64,000 bases of DNA. It comes from Owenia fusiformis (Eukaryota; Annelida; Polychaeta; Sabellida; Oweniidae). The notes under the pieces were generated by a model. The model did no database searches. It was given only the letters and a program-made list of their open reading frames with translations, and was not told the origin of the DNA. Position numbers and translations under genes: made by a program. Positions 1 through 13,972 of this stretch are shown here, one piece after another. The DNA lies in contig CAIIXF020000012.1 in assembly GCA_903813345.2 (NCBI GenBank), positions 721,318 through 785,317 of the forward strand, in the 5' to 3' direction. Numbering within the stretch: position 1 is the first letter of the stretch; each line of letters opens with the position of its first letter.

Positions 1-454
1 AACACGCCTACTTCACTTTGTCTGCCAATTGTATGCTTTTCTCATTCAGAATCTCATTTTCAAATCTCAAATAGCATGTATAGTACTTATTAGAGGCAGA
101 CATTTTGCTATTCTGTTGATTGGTGTTTAATTTATAAATTCCAAAAGAATGTTCCCTGCTCTGAGGGCCCTGATAATAATAGTTTGCTGGCACAAAGGCT
201 ATTATGGCTAAATATATGTTTTTTATGTTTTCTGGTACTCCGTGGTGTGTTTTTTCACTGAATCCCAAAGCAGTATTGTAGTGCCATTAATGCTTTATAT
301 TTTGTTGAGATGTTCTTTTCACAGTATTTTGTTCATAAATCACACTGAATTAGCCGGTTTGTTGATAAATAATTGTAATTGAAGATATTTATATGTTGCA
401 TTGTGATCATGTCTTGAATAAGTTAAGTTCACGTTTCTAATTTGCATATGTTGG
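1..454. other. 3' flank of the unrecognised gene
   Basis: AT-rich sequence downstream of the minus-strand stop codon, presumably its 3' UTR and flank. A variant ATTAAA signal on the minus strand (about 128-133) is the only polyadenylation candidate I noticed. Nothing else is recognisable. Confidence 0.4.
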
Positions 455-1333
455 TTAGTGGATCCCATTTGCGTATCCATTAACGACCGCAGCTCTGTAT
501 GTTGTGTTACCATTAGAGTCAGTGGTGATGTCCTTTTTCACTTTGAAGTTAATGATTTTATCTCCATTGTCAATGTCATTGTCATTGATGTGGTGATCTC
601 TATTAACTGTGGTTCCATTATAGTTCAATGATGTCACATTTACCAGTTTCGTTGTGGTGAAAGTTTTTGCTTGGAGTTGGACTGCGGTTTTAAACCATTT
701 GCGTCCTAAGCTGGAGTTGTTGTCGAGCGTTGAGACGAATGTGTGAACTGGGCGTTTAGGATACACATACATTCTGTCAGCGAACGACCTTGGCCTTACT
801 CTTGGCTCATACTCCACGGCGCTTTTGAAGCGTTTCCTGCTACTGTTGACGTAACAAAACAGTTTGTCTTGGAACTCTATTGGAGTAAGAGTGGGTTCAA
901 AATTGACGCTGGAGACGAACCGTTTCCCGGGAACGATTTCACAGAAGCTGGCAGAATTTCGTTCAATGTAATCATCCGTGGATCCAACGCTTATTCGCTC
1001 CTGGAAATGGACAGGGGTGATGCTGGCCGACCCCCTTAAGTACTCGGGGACCTCGGACGCTGACCCCCTTTGGTGAATGGTTGTTGTTAATGAAGGCATG
1101 TTATTATCGATATCCACCCCTAGGTCGTCTATTGAGTTATCCCCGTATCCCCCCGTATATCCGTTACTTAACCCTATCTGCCCCTCGGTATACACTTGTG
1201 ATAATAACGGCTTTTCACCCTCGGCAAGTCGGTTTTCAACGCTCAATGTACTGCTGAATGTTCCCTTGTGGGTTGACCTTATGGGTTTGTGAGGTTTCGT
1301 TTCCTCAGGGCTGTCGAACACCAACGTTTCTCC
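455..1333 (-). CDS. shared terminal coding exon of an unrecognised gene
   Basis: This is the 3' exon of a minus-strand gene that I do not recognise. It opens right after a good acceptor (cttccag, AG at 1334-1335), starts in phase 0 with residues GETLVFDSPEET, and runs 292 codons to TAA at 455-457. No signal peptide or membrane segment is visible. It is polar and Ser/Asn-rich, with a loose motif repeated five times: TFSSTLSVE (exon residues 25-33), RFVSSVNFE (138-146), RFKSAVEYE (168-176), TFVSTLDNN (198-206) and WFKTAVQLQ (213-221). The middle copies sit in ~30-residue units that continue EPxxxPxxFxD and then a Tyr. It can join three upstream first exons (4034-4063, 16501-16629, 17656-17880), giving predicted proteins of 302, 335 or 367 residues. 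The long open frame, splice signal and repeat pattern make it a real exon. The function is unknown; a filament- or microtubule-associated protein is only a guess from the short tandem repeats. Confidence 0.8.
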   Translation of the reverse strand, partial: GETLVFDSPEETKPHKPIRSTHKGTFSSTLSVENRLAEGEKPLLSQVYTEGQIGLSNGYTGGYGDNSIDDLGVDIDNNMPSLTTTIHQRGSASEVPEYLRGSASITPVHFQERISVGSTDDYIERNSASFCEIVPGKRFVSSVNFEPTLTPIEFQDKLFCYVNSSRKRFKSAVEYEPRVRPRSFADRMYVYPKRPVHTFVSTLDNNSSLGRKWFKTAVQLQAKTFTTTKLVNVTSLNYNGTTVNRDHHINDNDIDNGDKIINFKVKKDITTDSNGNTTYRAAVVNGYANGIH

Positions 1334-4033
1334 CTGGAAGAATAAATATCACAAAAATATTATTTAAGATTTCCAGAATCGTTGTTATATTTTTTATTTA
1401 TTAAGTAGTATCAATTAATCAGCAATAGAACGCTATAGAAACAAATTAATATTTCATTGATTACCAATTGATTTATGAACCCATTGACACATTTACCCAT
1501 TGGCGCTTAATAATAAGTAAGTTATCTTATGAATTTAATTTCACCTTAGGTGTGTCATCAAAATCACGACTTTTTCAACTTTTAAAGCTCAATAAAATAC
1601 ATTTCAAGTTTTTAATATCGGTTTTATTAGTCTCCCTCCCAATGTGCTACTCTCAATCCAACTGAAATTGGGTTTAACCTTAACTTGTTTAACATTAACG
1701 TACGAAAATTCGACCTTATGCAAATATACGAGGGGTGATCAATAAGTAATGGACGCTTTTTTACACGGATGCTTTTATAGACCAATACCTTCGATTTTCT
1801 TACCAGTGATACATCATTCAATTATCTATCAACTCTGGTGATTTGAAAACAAAACATGTAATATATTTTGATATATCTTTATTTCCGCGAAAGCGTCCAT
1901 TACTTTATTGGTCACCCCTCGTAGAAACACAATGTACATTTTATATTGCAAATAACCCTTTTCCAAAATGGAAAACCAGCATCCACAAATGTAAGTAACC
2001 TTTATCATATATCCTCTAACCTATAATGCCAATTTGATTAGTAACATCCATCACCAATTTGATATTCAATTATTGAATTTGTTACGTTGTTCGATCATTC
2101 AGTCATTGGATATATATATATATACACTCCTTTACATAAGTTTGGCAGCAAGAACTCCCCGTTTGAATTATTTATCTGGCTATTTTGTAATTGGTGAGAA
2201 TTTAAAAAATCACCGTTGTAGATTTCCGAACTTTTAACTTATAAAGGGCTTTATAAGAGGAATTCGCTATCCAATGAAAACTTCTGACTGCCAACCTTAT
2301 GGAGGGGAGTGTAGTTTGTTTTCCAAGATCACAAGGTTATTCTATCAAAGAACACGCGGATAATCCGATAAGCCAACAGAGAAGAGAAATGTAAAGGTGG
2401 TCTACATTAAAATATTTTATTTATTTAGACGTGTATATTCGCGTCCTGAACATAGCAAATTAAATAATAGTGTTTGCAAATACTTTCTTGCTAAACTCCG
2501 GTGTTTGATTTCATTTCCCATTTTGTGTTTGATGTTGAAAATATCTTGTAGTCGTTGTTTTCTAAACGTGTGATCAAATGGATAATTTTCAAATATTCTG
2601 ATACCTGACAGTGACACCTTTTGGAAGAATTGACAGTCTATTCTTTAAATGACATCACTTGCAAAGGTTGACACTATCATCATAGTAACCAGGCATAATA
2701 AATGATGTCACGATATTGTACGTGATTACGTTCGTAAGCCTGGTATCGTGTAATAAAAGATCAATAAGGAAGATACGGGTACGAGTTAATTAATTAGCCA
2801 AAACATATTTTATATGATCTAATAAAATGAAATGATTAATGTTATATTTTAGGCCAGCGTGCTCTTACCTCAGTCAATTATTTATCACATATTTGGCAAA
2901 ACTTCCGTGACCGACGTTCAAGGTTTAACCTATTCAACCATTATATTTAGACCATGTGAAAAATCACGATGATAATGTAAACACACTTACTTCCTTATAG
3001 CAAATATATTTAAAAAGATACATGAGACCCTTGAATAAACGTCGATAATTTCAAAAACTTACCCAGATGTTTCTTTCTCAACTACGAACATAAGTAACTC
3101 TAAGTCTCGATCAATCGTTCGTTACCCAAAGTTCGATACATTTATGATTCATATATACTTTCTTACAATAATCTCGTCAGTCAATAATTTAAAGTTAAGT
3201 ACTTCATCTAACCCCTTATGTAAATGAATAACTAACCAAGAGAAGGCGTAAAGCTCCACTTAAACGTCTGCTTCATTCAAAACGACCATCAAAAATATTT
3301 TATTCAAGGCTTTATCATGCTATTTTATATCAAACGTTTATATCTTTATGTAGTTGAGGTTTTATACATGTGGTATAGTAACATACAAGTATACTATGCT
3401 CCGATTGTTCAAATGAATACAAAATTGTAATTCGTGGTATTCAATAAAAGTACGTGATTTTTAAGTCTTCTATTGTTGCTTTTGAGATCGTGTTTCTTGA
3501 CATATTTGCTGCCCACATTCAATGGATTACCCATTTCAAAAGTATGACCCACTTCAATTTTAGCTCCTTTGGTATTTCCAATGTTAGACTTCTAAGGCGT
3601 TTCATTATAACATATCATGTTGTTTTTTTAAATTTGGGTATATGTGGACACAGTGGTTGAACATCATGAATCAATTAATATTGCTTTCATTTTCCTCATA
3701 ATCATCTCATATATTATTCCGGGATCAGGCCTTTTATACTAAACGGTGAGCAACACCAGAAACGAGCGTTCGATTTGCTAAACGATATGCGTCACCCTTT
3801 AACAGAAATATTAACGTTTTCATAGAAATACTAGTTTAATTCGTAATTTGTGGTCAAATCGTCATCTTCAGATTCGTTCGATCTACACTACGGAGCTTTG
3901 ATAAAGCAAATAACAGTTTACCACCAGAAGTTGAATAAATAAGATCTTTGCTCATGGTATTGTTCATCGAATGGTACATAATATTTCACCATAACATATG
4001 ATATGTAAGAGAAACGAGAGAAACAATACTTAC
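1334..4033 (-). other. intron of the unrecognised gene
   Basis: Intron between the 10-codon first exon and the terminal exon. Apart from the MITE at 1729-1921 it is AT-rich with no coding signal that I can support. Confidence 0.5.
1729..1921. mobile_element. 193-bp MITE with TA target duplication (Tc1/mariner type)
   Basis: The ends are inverted copies of each other: the left end starts CGAGGGGTGATCAATAAGTA and continues ATGGACGC; the right end, read on the other strand, starts CGAGGGGTGACCAATAAAGT and also continues AATGGACGC. The element is bounded by TA on both sides (1727-1728 and 1922-1923), the target duplication of Tc1/mariner elements. There is no coding capacity. It sits in the unrecognised gene's intron. 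Confidence 0.85.
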
Positions 4034-4063
4034 GGTCATAGTGGAATCATCATTAGCCGCCAT
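4034..4063 (-). CDS. alternative first coding exon, 10 codons
   Basis: A short minus-strand first exon encodes MAANDDSTMT. The ATG has a strong start context (AAAATGG), and the tenth codon is followed directly by a consensus donor, GTAAGT (GT at 4033-4032). It ends in phase 0, which is exactly what the terminal exon at 1333 needs. It would give the shortest isoform (302 residues) through an intron of about 2.7 kb. It is too short to prove from sequence alone. The match of start context, donor and phase with two other first exons of the same gene supports it. Confidence 0.55.
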
Positions 4064-7000
4064 TTTATTTCGCTTCGGAGCGTTTCCGCGTAAATGAAAC
4101 GCTCCGTCGTGCATGTAAGAGCGTTTGGGTTATACACCGTGAGGATACTAGTGTACACATAAATGTTATAATTAAACCTGTACATTGATTTTGAAATATC
4201 AGTTGAATTAATATTTTTTCATGGGGAGGCGGTAATAGAATCTGAAACAGGTCCTTTACCGGGATAATAGTTTCAATAATGCAGTAGCAGGTTTCGTGTA
4301 ATTGGTGGCAAAATATACTTTTACATGATACTGTCCCCTCCATAAGTTTGGCAACCTTAGCTCCCCATTGAACTACGTGTTAACGCCTATTTATGTTTGA
4401 ATTTTTATCTACATAACCTGCGAGGGAAATACTTATAAAATTGACGGAAATATAACTTGACTTTATTCCCAAAATAAAAATTAAACTGTTGTATTTCAGG
4501 AATATGTATTTTTTCTTCATCATGTATGATTTTCAATAACCCCACAGGCACCACTTTTTTTAGCTAAATCCATCGGGAAACTTTGCCACGCTTAATTTCA
4601 AAATAACGGAGATGTTATCAAAATTGAGCAATATTGGCACAAAAACGTTTCTAGATTCATATAAAGAATGCATCATCATACAACACTAATTGGTATATAA
4701 ACAACATCTACTGACTTGGTCTGATAATGTAATATAAAGATTTTAACTGTTGTGTGTCAACCTTTCTTCTGTATGATTCCATTGGATTACATTATGAAAC
4801 GTGTACCATTAAAATGATACATGTTTCTAACGTTATGCTGAAAATAATATAATTGACATCACCCATCCTTTCGCAATTTAACATTTTTTCAAGGATAGGG
4901 CACTTTAAACGTTTGTTAAAAATATTTTCAATTGTTCAGTAATTAAAATCTTTATATTGCAATATCGGGAAATCTAAATTTTAGGGAGATTTTGGACCAC
5001 CCTATTATAGGTATATTGAAAATGGACAAGAATGGGTAAATCTTAAAACACAATCCGATTGGTATTTAGAATCGACAATGGCAACCTACAAACGGACATA
5101 TCGATGGACAAATTGTTTTAGAATGCAACTCTACGTGTATAGTGATAGACTCGGCGGGGCGTAGTGGAAAATGACGGGACGTATTGGTCAAATTTGAAGA
5201 GATGTGTGGATGATTTAGAAACTGCTGCGTTTGATGCCCAAAAATCAAGACGTAGCGATGGAAGGTTGTAATGGGAGTCCATTCTGAAATTATGGGCGAG
5301 AATGGGTAAAAGACTGGCGAGATAACTTGACTTACAGTTGAAAGTTATGAAAATTTGCTTTATCTCACAGCTGGGGACCAAAACGCCGCTAAAACGAGGT
5401 ACTTTGTACACGAAAACAATGTATCGACTGAAAGGTATTTCTGTGAAGCTTTGTACGGAACAAGTTTGAAGAAAAACGGTGAAGTGTGAGACTCACAATC
5501 CTTGATTTTCAAACACTGGGGTAGGTTTTAAATTCAAATTAACGGTTTTTCGGGACGGAGTGGTTTCGATACGTCCCGAAGAGATACTACCGCGTGATAC
5601 CCCTGATCCTAATAATGAGCCGAAATACTCATTATACTTTACCTACCTTAACTGGCAAATACTTTTCAGTTGACGGCTCCTTCGTTGATTGTTCAACGAT
5701 ATCACACTTTTTTATAAGATTGGCTTCAGAATCGAATTTCGCCACGAGACTTAATTATCTTTTCAATTCAATGAAATAGGTTTGACATTAGGCTATGGGA
5801 CACGATGTCAGATGCCCTCGATAGAACGGTCATATCTTAGTTTCGTGAGTTCCGACCGTTATATATTTTTAAGCAGATGTAAGACCCATAGTCAGGAGAT
5901 CGTGGAGTTGATATGTAAAGGGCATATCACTTTCTAACCTGGTCAATTTTATCAGAAAATATAATTTTATCTATTATAAGTGAAATCGAAATTGGTACTG
6001 GTGTTTTTAATTTGACGCAGGTGTTGCCGTTGCGTCTTCCATACTGACTGTAATTGAAATTGATATGCATGGAATGTGATCCAAGTATACATAACAATAT
6101 TGCATTCATGTGTACAAAAAGAACATGAATTCGACATGTGCCTCTAACTCATTTCCATTTATTTGGGAATTAGTTAGAGTGGTAACGTAATTGATTCTAT
6201 TGGTTTTCGTGTTGTAATGTGTTGCCCTTTGTGCAAAATTGTTTTTTTATTTCAGGTGTATACAAATCAATTCACCTTTAGACTCTGTATTCACATATTT
6301 ATGATCGTATAACTGATTTTTAGTAAATAGTTTTTTTGTTATAAAGAGTACTGCGTGACATACCGCCAAAAATAACGCCATTGGGTACTCGATAATAAAA
6401 GTCAAATTAACCAACTAATGTTGTTATATACGGGGGCACTTCTAAGTTCAGAAAGATACGCAATAAATTTCCATAATCAGTTGTTTGATTAATTTACGAA
6501 TTCGATTATTAGATTTGAGCGAAGCGAAACTGACCCAATGTGATATAATATCACATTACGTAATGATATGGATGCGAGTACCGTCTGCACGAGTTTAAAC
6601 TAATGTGTACTGGACGAAAAAAATATTCGAATTATGTGTGATGTAACCCAGTTACTCTACAGTTTCAATAGTTTGACTCTGCTTCTATAAAACAGATCTT
6701 CATTTGCTCTCACTCTCAGTATAACCTACAATCAGAGACATATATGTCTCTGCTACAATGAGACACGTCATCAGGGTACGATCAACCATGTCGTCTCATT
6801 GCTCCCCAGCCGTGAGATGATTCTGTAGCCAATGAAACAGAAAGATGTGATCTGAAAGGGTCCTCCAAATAAGTCAGCATTATTGAAAACGACTTGAGTG
6901 ATATGAAACATATTGTGTGCCACCATTGCCAGTATTGATTTATCATGACTTATCAAAAGAAACAGACACTGAAGAACTTAGACAACTTGACAGTTAATCT

Positions 7001-10000
7001 ATTTAGTTTCCGAAAGTAATAAATAATTTACATATGCTTCATCTTATATTCGTTTACGGTTGTTTCCTCCTGGCTGGAAGTGCCTGAATCGCGCCACCTA
7101 TTCGATTCAAGATTTAAGATTTTATTGTGTTTCAAACCATACATTTGTCTTCCTCACATGATGGATTGAGAGTGGAAAATGGTTATTGGAAGCCTCTTGC
7201 CTTACCCTAGTCTAGTCATAGGACCCTCTCAATTTTACAGACGGTTTTGATTTTGATAAAGTCTCAATGATCTCTAATGCTTCTCACATAGTCTTAATTA
7301 CGGGAGTAATGAGAATCTAATGTCAGCTACTTATAGGAAGGATTTTCTGACAATCAGATTATTGAGAAAGGCAAGATCAAATGAAGCATTATCTCAACAT
7401 TGAAAAAGAGGGCGTTCGTATCACGATCATCATAATAAATCATCAGCAATGTCCTCTGATGCCTATGATCACAAACATACCAGAGAGAGTAGCTCCATTA
7501 TTATAAGGCAATAAAAACAAATCCAACTCTCGTACAGACACACCAAACGTATACGATAACGTATTGTCTTTTCATCCCAACGGAGCGTTTATGATGATAT
7601 ACGTATCAACCCGGAGATAACTCACATTCAAAGTGCGCCTTTTAACTTTGCCTTATCGGGACAAGGGGATGTTTAGTTTATCATGAGCTACCGTATTGTA
7701 TGGTCATTGATAAAATGTTGTTGTTGTGACATGTTTATTGAGGTCATGTACGTAGGCATCAAAATATTTTCATGGACTTTATTAGAAAAATAGTTTAGAC
7801 TATCATAATCCAATATGATATCAAAGTTGAGTATCTAAGCTAGCATTCGCGAATTCAACTACCAGCTGTTGGCTGGCGGGTTAACCAGTAAACTAGTATT
7901 TTTATGGCAAACCCATTTAAATATGAATAGTACCTGCCACTATTCCATTCTTATTCAAATGAGTTGGTCATTATATAGTAGGGTCATCTGTCTTGCTTTC
8001 GTTAAAAATATTCATACATCAATGCAAGTCCTCTGCCCCACAACTCCCCCCCCCCCCTCATACACACCACACCCCATTGAGATATTGGAGGGGTCCAGAG
8101 TGTTCTCGGATGTGAATAAAGGGCTTAACGTTATATTATGAAGGTGGGTCAAGTGGAGCAATTCTTATTTCTTATATCTTCGTATAGTATTTATAACCGC
8201 TGCACTCGTCAGTATGCAAGTCTGTCCATTTCCCACGTCAATATTGGCCAAGTTAGTCATTCCAAGGCTCGGCCATAATTGCAATTTTCTGTATTAATAG
8301 ATTTCCCATCTCGTTTTGTAATTTGTATGTCGACTTCCACCAAGCAACGAAGCAAGACAGAAAGAAGTGAAGAGTATTAGAATTAGAGACTCTGCTTAAT
8401 AATCAGTGCTTGTACACCCCCCCCCCTCCACCACCCTATTCACTATTCATATTTCAACTCGAGCTAAAAATCTACATTTAGATTTAAATTTTAGTGTTGT
8501 GATATTGATACGTTTTTGTTACTGATTGTTTTTTGTGTCAAGTTCATTGTACAGCTAAAGGTAGGTTGTTAACCCTTTCGATCCCAATTGTACTATTTTT
8601 TAATGAAAACGACAAACGACTTCAAATAATCAGGTTCATGAAATAATACGGTTAATATTTAGATGTATTGGGGTATTTGAAACCATTCGTAAGTGGAAAT
8701 TGACAACGGTCACTCGCATCATGCAAAATATTGGACAAATTAGTAAATACTACAAAAATATTGCAAGGGGCAATGACAATAGATTACTTGTAACTAGATG
8801 TACATTTTGCTTTCCGATTTGCCTTCGAGGGAAACTACAAACACAGTGGTATATTGAATAACAGAATGCATATAATATGGAGATCTCCAGAGGTGAACTG
8901 TATATTTTGTATACCTCCCAAGACCAATTTGTAAAGTTCACCTAATGAATGTACAGTCGGTTTTATTAGTATGAATGAATTTTGTTGAATTAATCGGAAA
9001 CGACAAGTAGACTGGAGAAATTGTTAACCGCCTGCAACAGAACAGATCATGGTCCATCAATGTATTTCATATAACTATAGGAACACAAATAGCTCGCTTG
9101 AAGTTGCAGAGCACGATTATATGGAAGGATATGAAGGTGACACAGAAAGTGATCAACGTTTTGATGAATAAAGTCGCTATGTTTCTTTATCCTGGGTCCC
9201 TCGCAAAAAAATTTACAATTACTTAACTGATAAGGGTAACAAGCAAGATGCCTAAAAAGTATTTTAATTATAAAAGTATTTTAAAAAGTATATTATATGT
9301 GAAAAGGGTCATTTGGGAAATTAGAAAGAGAGTTTACCGTTTACATAAGGGAATCTACAATTTAAGAGTATGCATACAAATTAATTAGACTCGTTGTATG
9401 ATGAAATGAGGGCGAGGGCATTAGGGATTTGAATGATGAATTATGCATTAGTTAATTATATTTATTAATTAGGCCTTCGGGGTTTATATGTGTCATATTA
9501 AGCCTTTGTTTGAATCACATTGGTCACGTTGGTCATAATAAAATACCGTATCCATCCCAAGCCATCCTTGTATGCCCTTCGCCTCTCCCCCTCGGGCACA
9601 TTCAGTGCATATCTTTAACACAACTTTGTCTGTAAAGTATCTTTATCCAAATGACCGATAGCTCCTTCATACTCGTGCCGACACTACGCATACACATTTG
9701 TGTATGATGGCGGTGGTCAACAGTACCCCAATTTATAAAATGTATTTTATCAAGTATGTTTTGCGACAAAATTATAAAGTGAGAATCATAAGAATTAGCC
9801 TACCTTATTTTACCCCTTTGACATGTAGCTACTTTATTAAAAACCGATCATTGGTTTCAGTTAGATTTCATTTTGTATCTAATCAATAGCTCCATATGTG
9901 TAATGTAGACCGACTCTCCTATTATTGAACCGATAATATATAAACAAAAAGGTACGCTGTATTAGGAAGGCAATATCGACTTTAACACTTTCACTTTCGT

Positions 10001-10879
10001 TTTCTAAATAAGCGACATCTTTTAAACAAAATGGAGTTTTTTCCAAAGATGTCCGTATTGCCATAGATTCCCAAAAGTGGTCATAAATCAGTAACTCAAC
10101 TGAGACATTGGAAATCAAGTTGGATGCTACAAGATAAATGGACAATTATGTCGAGATTTGAATATGTATTGATGAAAAAGTCAACTTCACGTTGAAATCT
10201 TACAACCTTTGTTTCCCTTTAAAAGTGAACGTATATGTCCGAATATAAGTGCTAGTGAAATACTATCCGAGGTTATAATTTGCTGTAAACAAATCAAAAA
10301 ATAAATCTCGAAAATGCAAAGTGGCCACTTGCAATTCTACTAGTATGTTTTATCAGTTCGGGAAATGTCAAGTACGATAACGTTGATAAAGTATATATTC
10401 ACGGTACAAGTTTAGACATTTCTGGACTAAAACTCTCGTGTAAACTTGGATAAAATCAGCCGTATTTATCTGGGGCTATTAATCAAGATAACTGACCGGA
10501 TTTTTACAATTTTAGCCGCTTTTGTCGTCAGGTAAATTGAGAGTAAGGTTGTCTGATAAATGGGTGGGAAGTGTTTTTTAAAGTGACCAAAGGCATGAGT
10601 CATAGGTTGAAAGTGGTACTTGCGTCTAAATTGGGAGTACTAAAACCATTTAAATTGAAATAAAATTGAGGATTCATCACATTGAAATATAAATATGATT
10701 TTCATATGACAATGCGAAAATGCCGGCGATTATGACGATGGCGACAATGTCGACAATAGGGAGTTTAAGCTTGCATATAAAATCGAAACGCAAACCTACA
10801 CATATGACCAATCGCCCATACAAAATGCATCGCTTCAATATTTTCCGTTCGCGTTTAGGTTGTGAAAAACATTGCAAGC

Positions 10880-11755
10880 TTTAACTCCATAATGACGATA
10901 ATGATGACAATACGGCAATGATGACATTAGTGACAGTGACGATAACGATTACAATACGGAAATGACGATAATGATGACAATATGGCAATCACGATCATGA
11001 TGACAATACGGAAATGACAATAATGGTGACAATACGGCAATGACGATAATGATGACAATACGTCAATGAACATAATGATGACAATATGGCAATGACGATC
11101 AAGATGACAATACGGAAATGACAATAATGATGACAATAATTAAGGCAACGAGGATCATGATGACAATACGGCAATGGCGACAGTGACGATAATGATGACA
11201 ATGCAATGGTGACACTGACAATGAAAATGACGATAATGATGAATATGGCAACAATGATGACAATAATAATGACAAGGACGATGATGATGACAATACGGCA
11301 ATGACGATAATGATGACAATAATTAAGGCAATGAGGATCATGATGACAATACGGCAATGGCGACAGTGACGATAATGATGACAATGCAATGGTGACAATG
11401 ACAATGAAAATGACGATAATGATGAATATGGCAACAATGATGACAATAATAATGACAAGGACGATGATAATGACAATACGGCAATGGCGACAATAGCTAC
11501 AGTGACGATAATGATGACAATGAAATGGTGACAATGGCAATGAAAATGACGATAATGGTGAATATGGCAACAATGATGACAATAATAATGACAAGGACGA
11601 TGATAATGACAATACGACAATGACGATAATGATGACAAGACTGCAATGACGACAATAGTGACAATGACGATAATAACGAAAATGATGACAATGACGATAG
11701 TTATGAAAATGGCGACAATGATGACAATACTGATGCCAATGACGACAATAATTGC
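10880..11755. repeat. ~870-bp ATGACAA-type minisatellite with higher-order repeats
   Basis: The tract is built from short variants of ATGATGACAATA, ATGACGATA and GGCAATG, almost free of pyrimidine runs on the plus strand. A higher-order unit of roughly 175-185 bp (starting near GACAATAATTAAGGCAA at 11133 and again at 11308) recurs with small changes. The long minus-strand frames across it (Ser/Leu/Ile/Val/His only) are artefacts of the repeat and are not genes. Confidence 0.9.
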
Positions 11756-12464
11756 AATGCAGCTAGTAAAGCCTGGTGGAATTTGATGTTCCCCAAAGCT
11801 TTGGTTCTTTGCATTTTGTTGTTGGTCTTTACATGTAAGTGGTGGTTACCGAGTGCAGTGTGGTCTTAGTTGAGAACTGGGTTAATGTTTATATCAGGTT
11901 TGTTTTACATTACATCTCTATCGACGTGTTTATGGGACAAATTAACTCATATCACCCCTGCACCCCCACAAAATGAAAACAAGTTAATGGGAGACTGATG
12001 GTAAAACAATCTCTCTATCAACGACTTTTCCCACTCTGAGCTCATATTTGTATCAATTCGCGTCGATCCTAAGACGTAGAGAGTAGTCTTGATTCAAGCC
12101 CCTGAGACCATCCATCACTGCTTTCATAGCAGATCATGTAATGCAATGAATTACTTTTGGGCCAAGGATGCCTGGAGCCCCCTTATCTACTTCAACAACA
12201 GTTGTATAAGAGTAAGGGGGGGGGTGGTCTTGGAGCAAGACTCGAAGAGAGCAAAATCATGCGTCGTCAATATGACCCGGGTCTAGTTTAGATAATTTTA
12301 CAGACTTTTTAATAATGACTATTGATATTTATTGAATTTTCACATGCCAGTGTCTTATAAGTCGATGTAGGCCTGGGTTATTGTTATTTTACGAAGTTTA
12401 GTGTACTTTTTAATAACCATGACACTTAAAATAAATATACAAATATACAAAATATAAACGACCG

Positions 12465-12605
12465 ACGAAGCTCTCTTTTAAGAAGTGAAGTCAGCAAATG
12501 CAAAGGGTAGATCCGGGCGTGACCCTACAAGCAGATTCTAGTCATAAGGTCTCTTTTAAGAAGCGTAGTCGAACGAATGCAAAGGGTAATCCGGGCGTGC
12601 CATGT
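12465..12605. repeat. two tandem copies of a dispersed ~75-bp repeat
   Basis: Two adjacent copies share TCTCTTTTAAGAAG, then AATGCAAAGGGTA, then TCCGGGCGTG. An inverted partial copy (CTTCTTAAAAGAGAGCTTCG) lies at about 15200-15220. Together these mark a dispersed repeat family in the introns of the unrecognised gene. Confidence 0.6.
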
Positions 12606-13972
12606 ACTAGCATTACTAGCATTACTCGGGTCGGGGTTTTGGTGGAGTGAATGAGGTTCATTGTTGTCTAGGAACACTTTTGTCGGAGTGGATGGGGTCG
12701 TGCGACCCGGTTGTGATATTAAATTCCCGGGTTGTGCTGGGATTCCGTTTTGTGTTCGAGTAGAGAGGTTGTGCAGGTTATGTCAAAATGGATATGGCCA
12801 CTGGTTGTGTCTCATGCGAATGGTTGTGCTAGATCTAATGATGTAATATTAGGATGATAATGACAAGGCTGTTTATAGAGCAATACAAAGACGATAAGGA
12901 GGAGTAATCTTTGGAAATAGTTTAAATTAAGTGCCAGTCAATCAACTTAAAGCAAACAACTAAACACAGATAAGTTGGTGACCTGAATAATTTCCTCAAT
13001 TGGCTCATGGCAGACGAGAGAAGTGGGGATATAGGTAGACCTGTCAACAACATTATGGTTGCTATGGTAGGGAGTTTTCTACGTAATCTGGTAAATGCTG
13101 TTTGACATCTGTTGTGTTCAACTACTTGTTGAAACATACCAGTCATGAATTCCAGGCAGGGATACGGGTGAATGTAGGAGGTCATCTTCATAAAATGCCC
13201 CATAAAATACACCTTATTTATATTACCTCATGCTTGTGTTGTTGGTACACTCCCCTCCAAAAGTTTGCCCACACCAACCTGGGACGTCACACCATCGAAG
13301 CCTGTTTCACTACATTTGCCATAATTTTTCGACATTTCACAATCAGTGATGCAAATTGTCTTTAGTTTTCAACATTACCATCATTACTCAGTTCCCTACG
13401 TACTGAGACAGTGATGCATGATCATGAAGGATGATTTTCTAGTACTTATTCCAATCTACGATTATTTCATCATGCACCAGTTAGGATTGTTACATCACGC
13501 TTAAGTACCATGTCTGTAGCATTTTGAAATTGCGTTGACATTTTCAGATAAACATTTTAAGCTGAAACTGTTTCTCAACGACTGAACAATCATGCTGTAT
13601 TTTAACATTGTTAAGGCGTGGTAGCAAACGCCCAATTACAAAATACACAGTTTGGTGCCATTTCGAATAGTGTAATTCTCTTAAAGAGCTTGTCCACATT
13701 CCAAGGTACTCTACTGGAAAGCTGTAAAATATATTGTGCTTTTTGATAGGTTGCGTTATTTTTTAAAACGACCCCCCCCCGGAAAGATGTATTCCTCTTT
13801 TTTAATCAACTTCCCATTAATAACGTATACCCCTTTATCCCATACTTGGATGTGTTATAGGTACATAAAGCTGGTTTGTGAAAACTTATATCCACGGTTT
13901 AATGGAAATTTTCTGAGCTGTGGCCAATTGAACAATGTGAACCAGATGACCAAGATCGGTATGGGATAAACA

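Noticed and set aside
743-1292. Plus-strand frames opposite the terminal exon of the unrecognised gene
   Set aside because: The minus-strand frame is longer, has a splice acceptor in phase and an ordered repeat pattern; the plus frames are shadows.
4065-4343. 92-codon minus-strand frame beginning MEGTVSC
   Set aside because: It ends just before the 10-codon first exon in another frame, has no splice partner and no recognisable domain; at most it covers a 5' UTR.
10927-11691. Long minus-strand open frames that look like Ser/Leu/Ile/Val-rich membrane proteins
   Set aside because: They are translations of the ATGACAA-type minisatellite in several registers and share no homology beyond the repeat.
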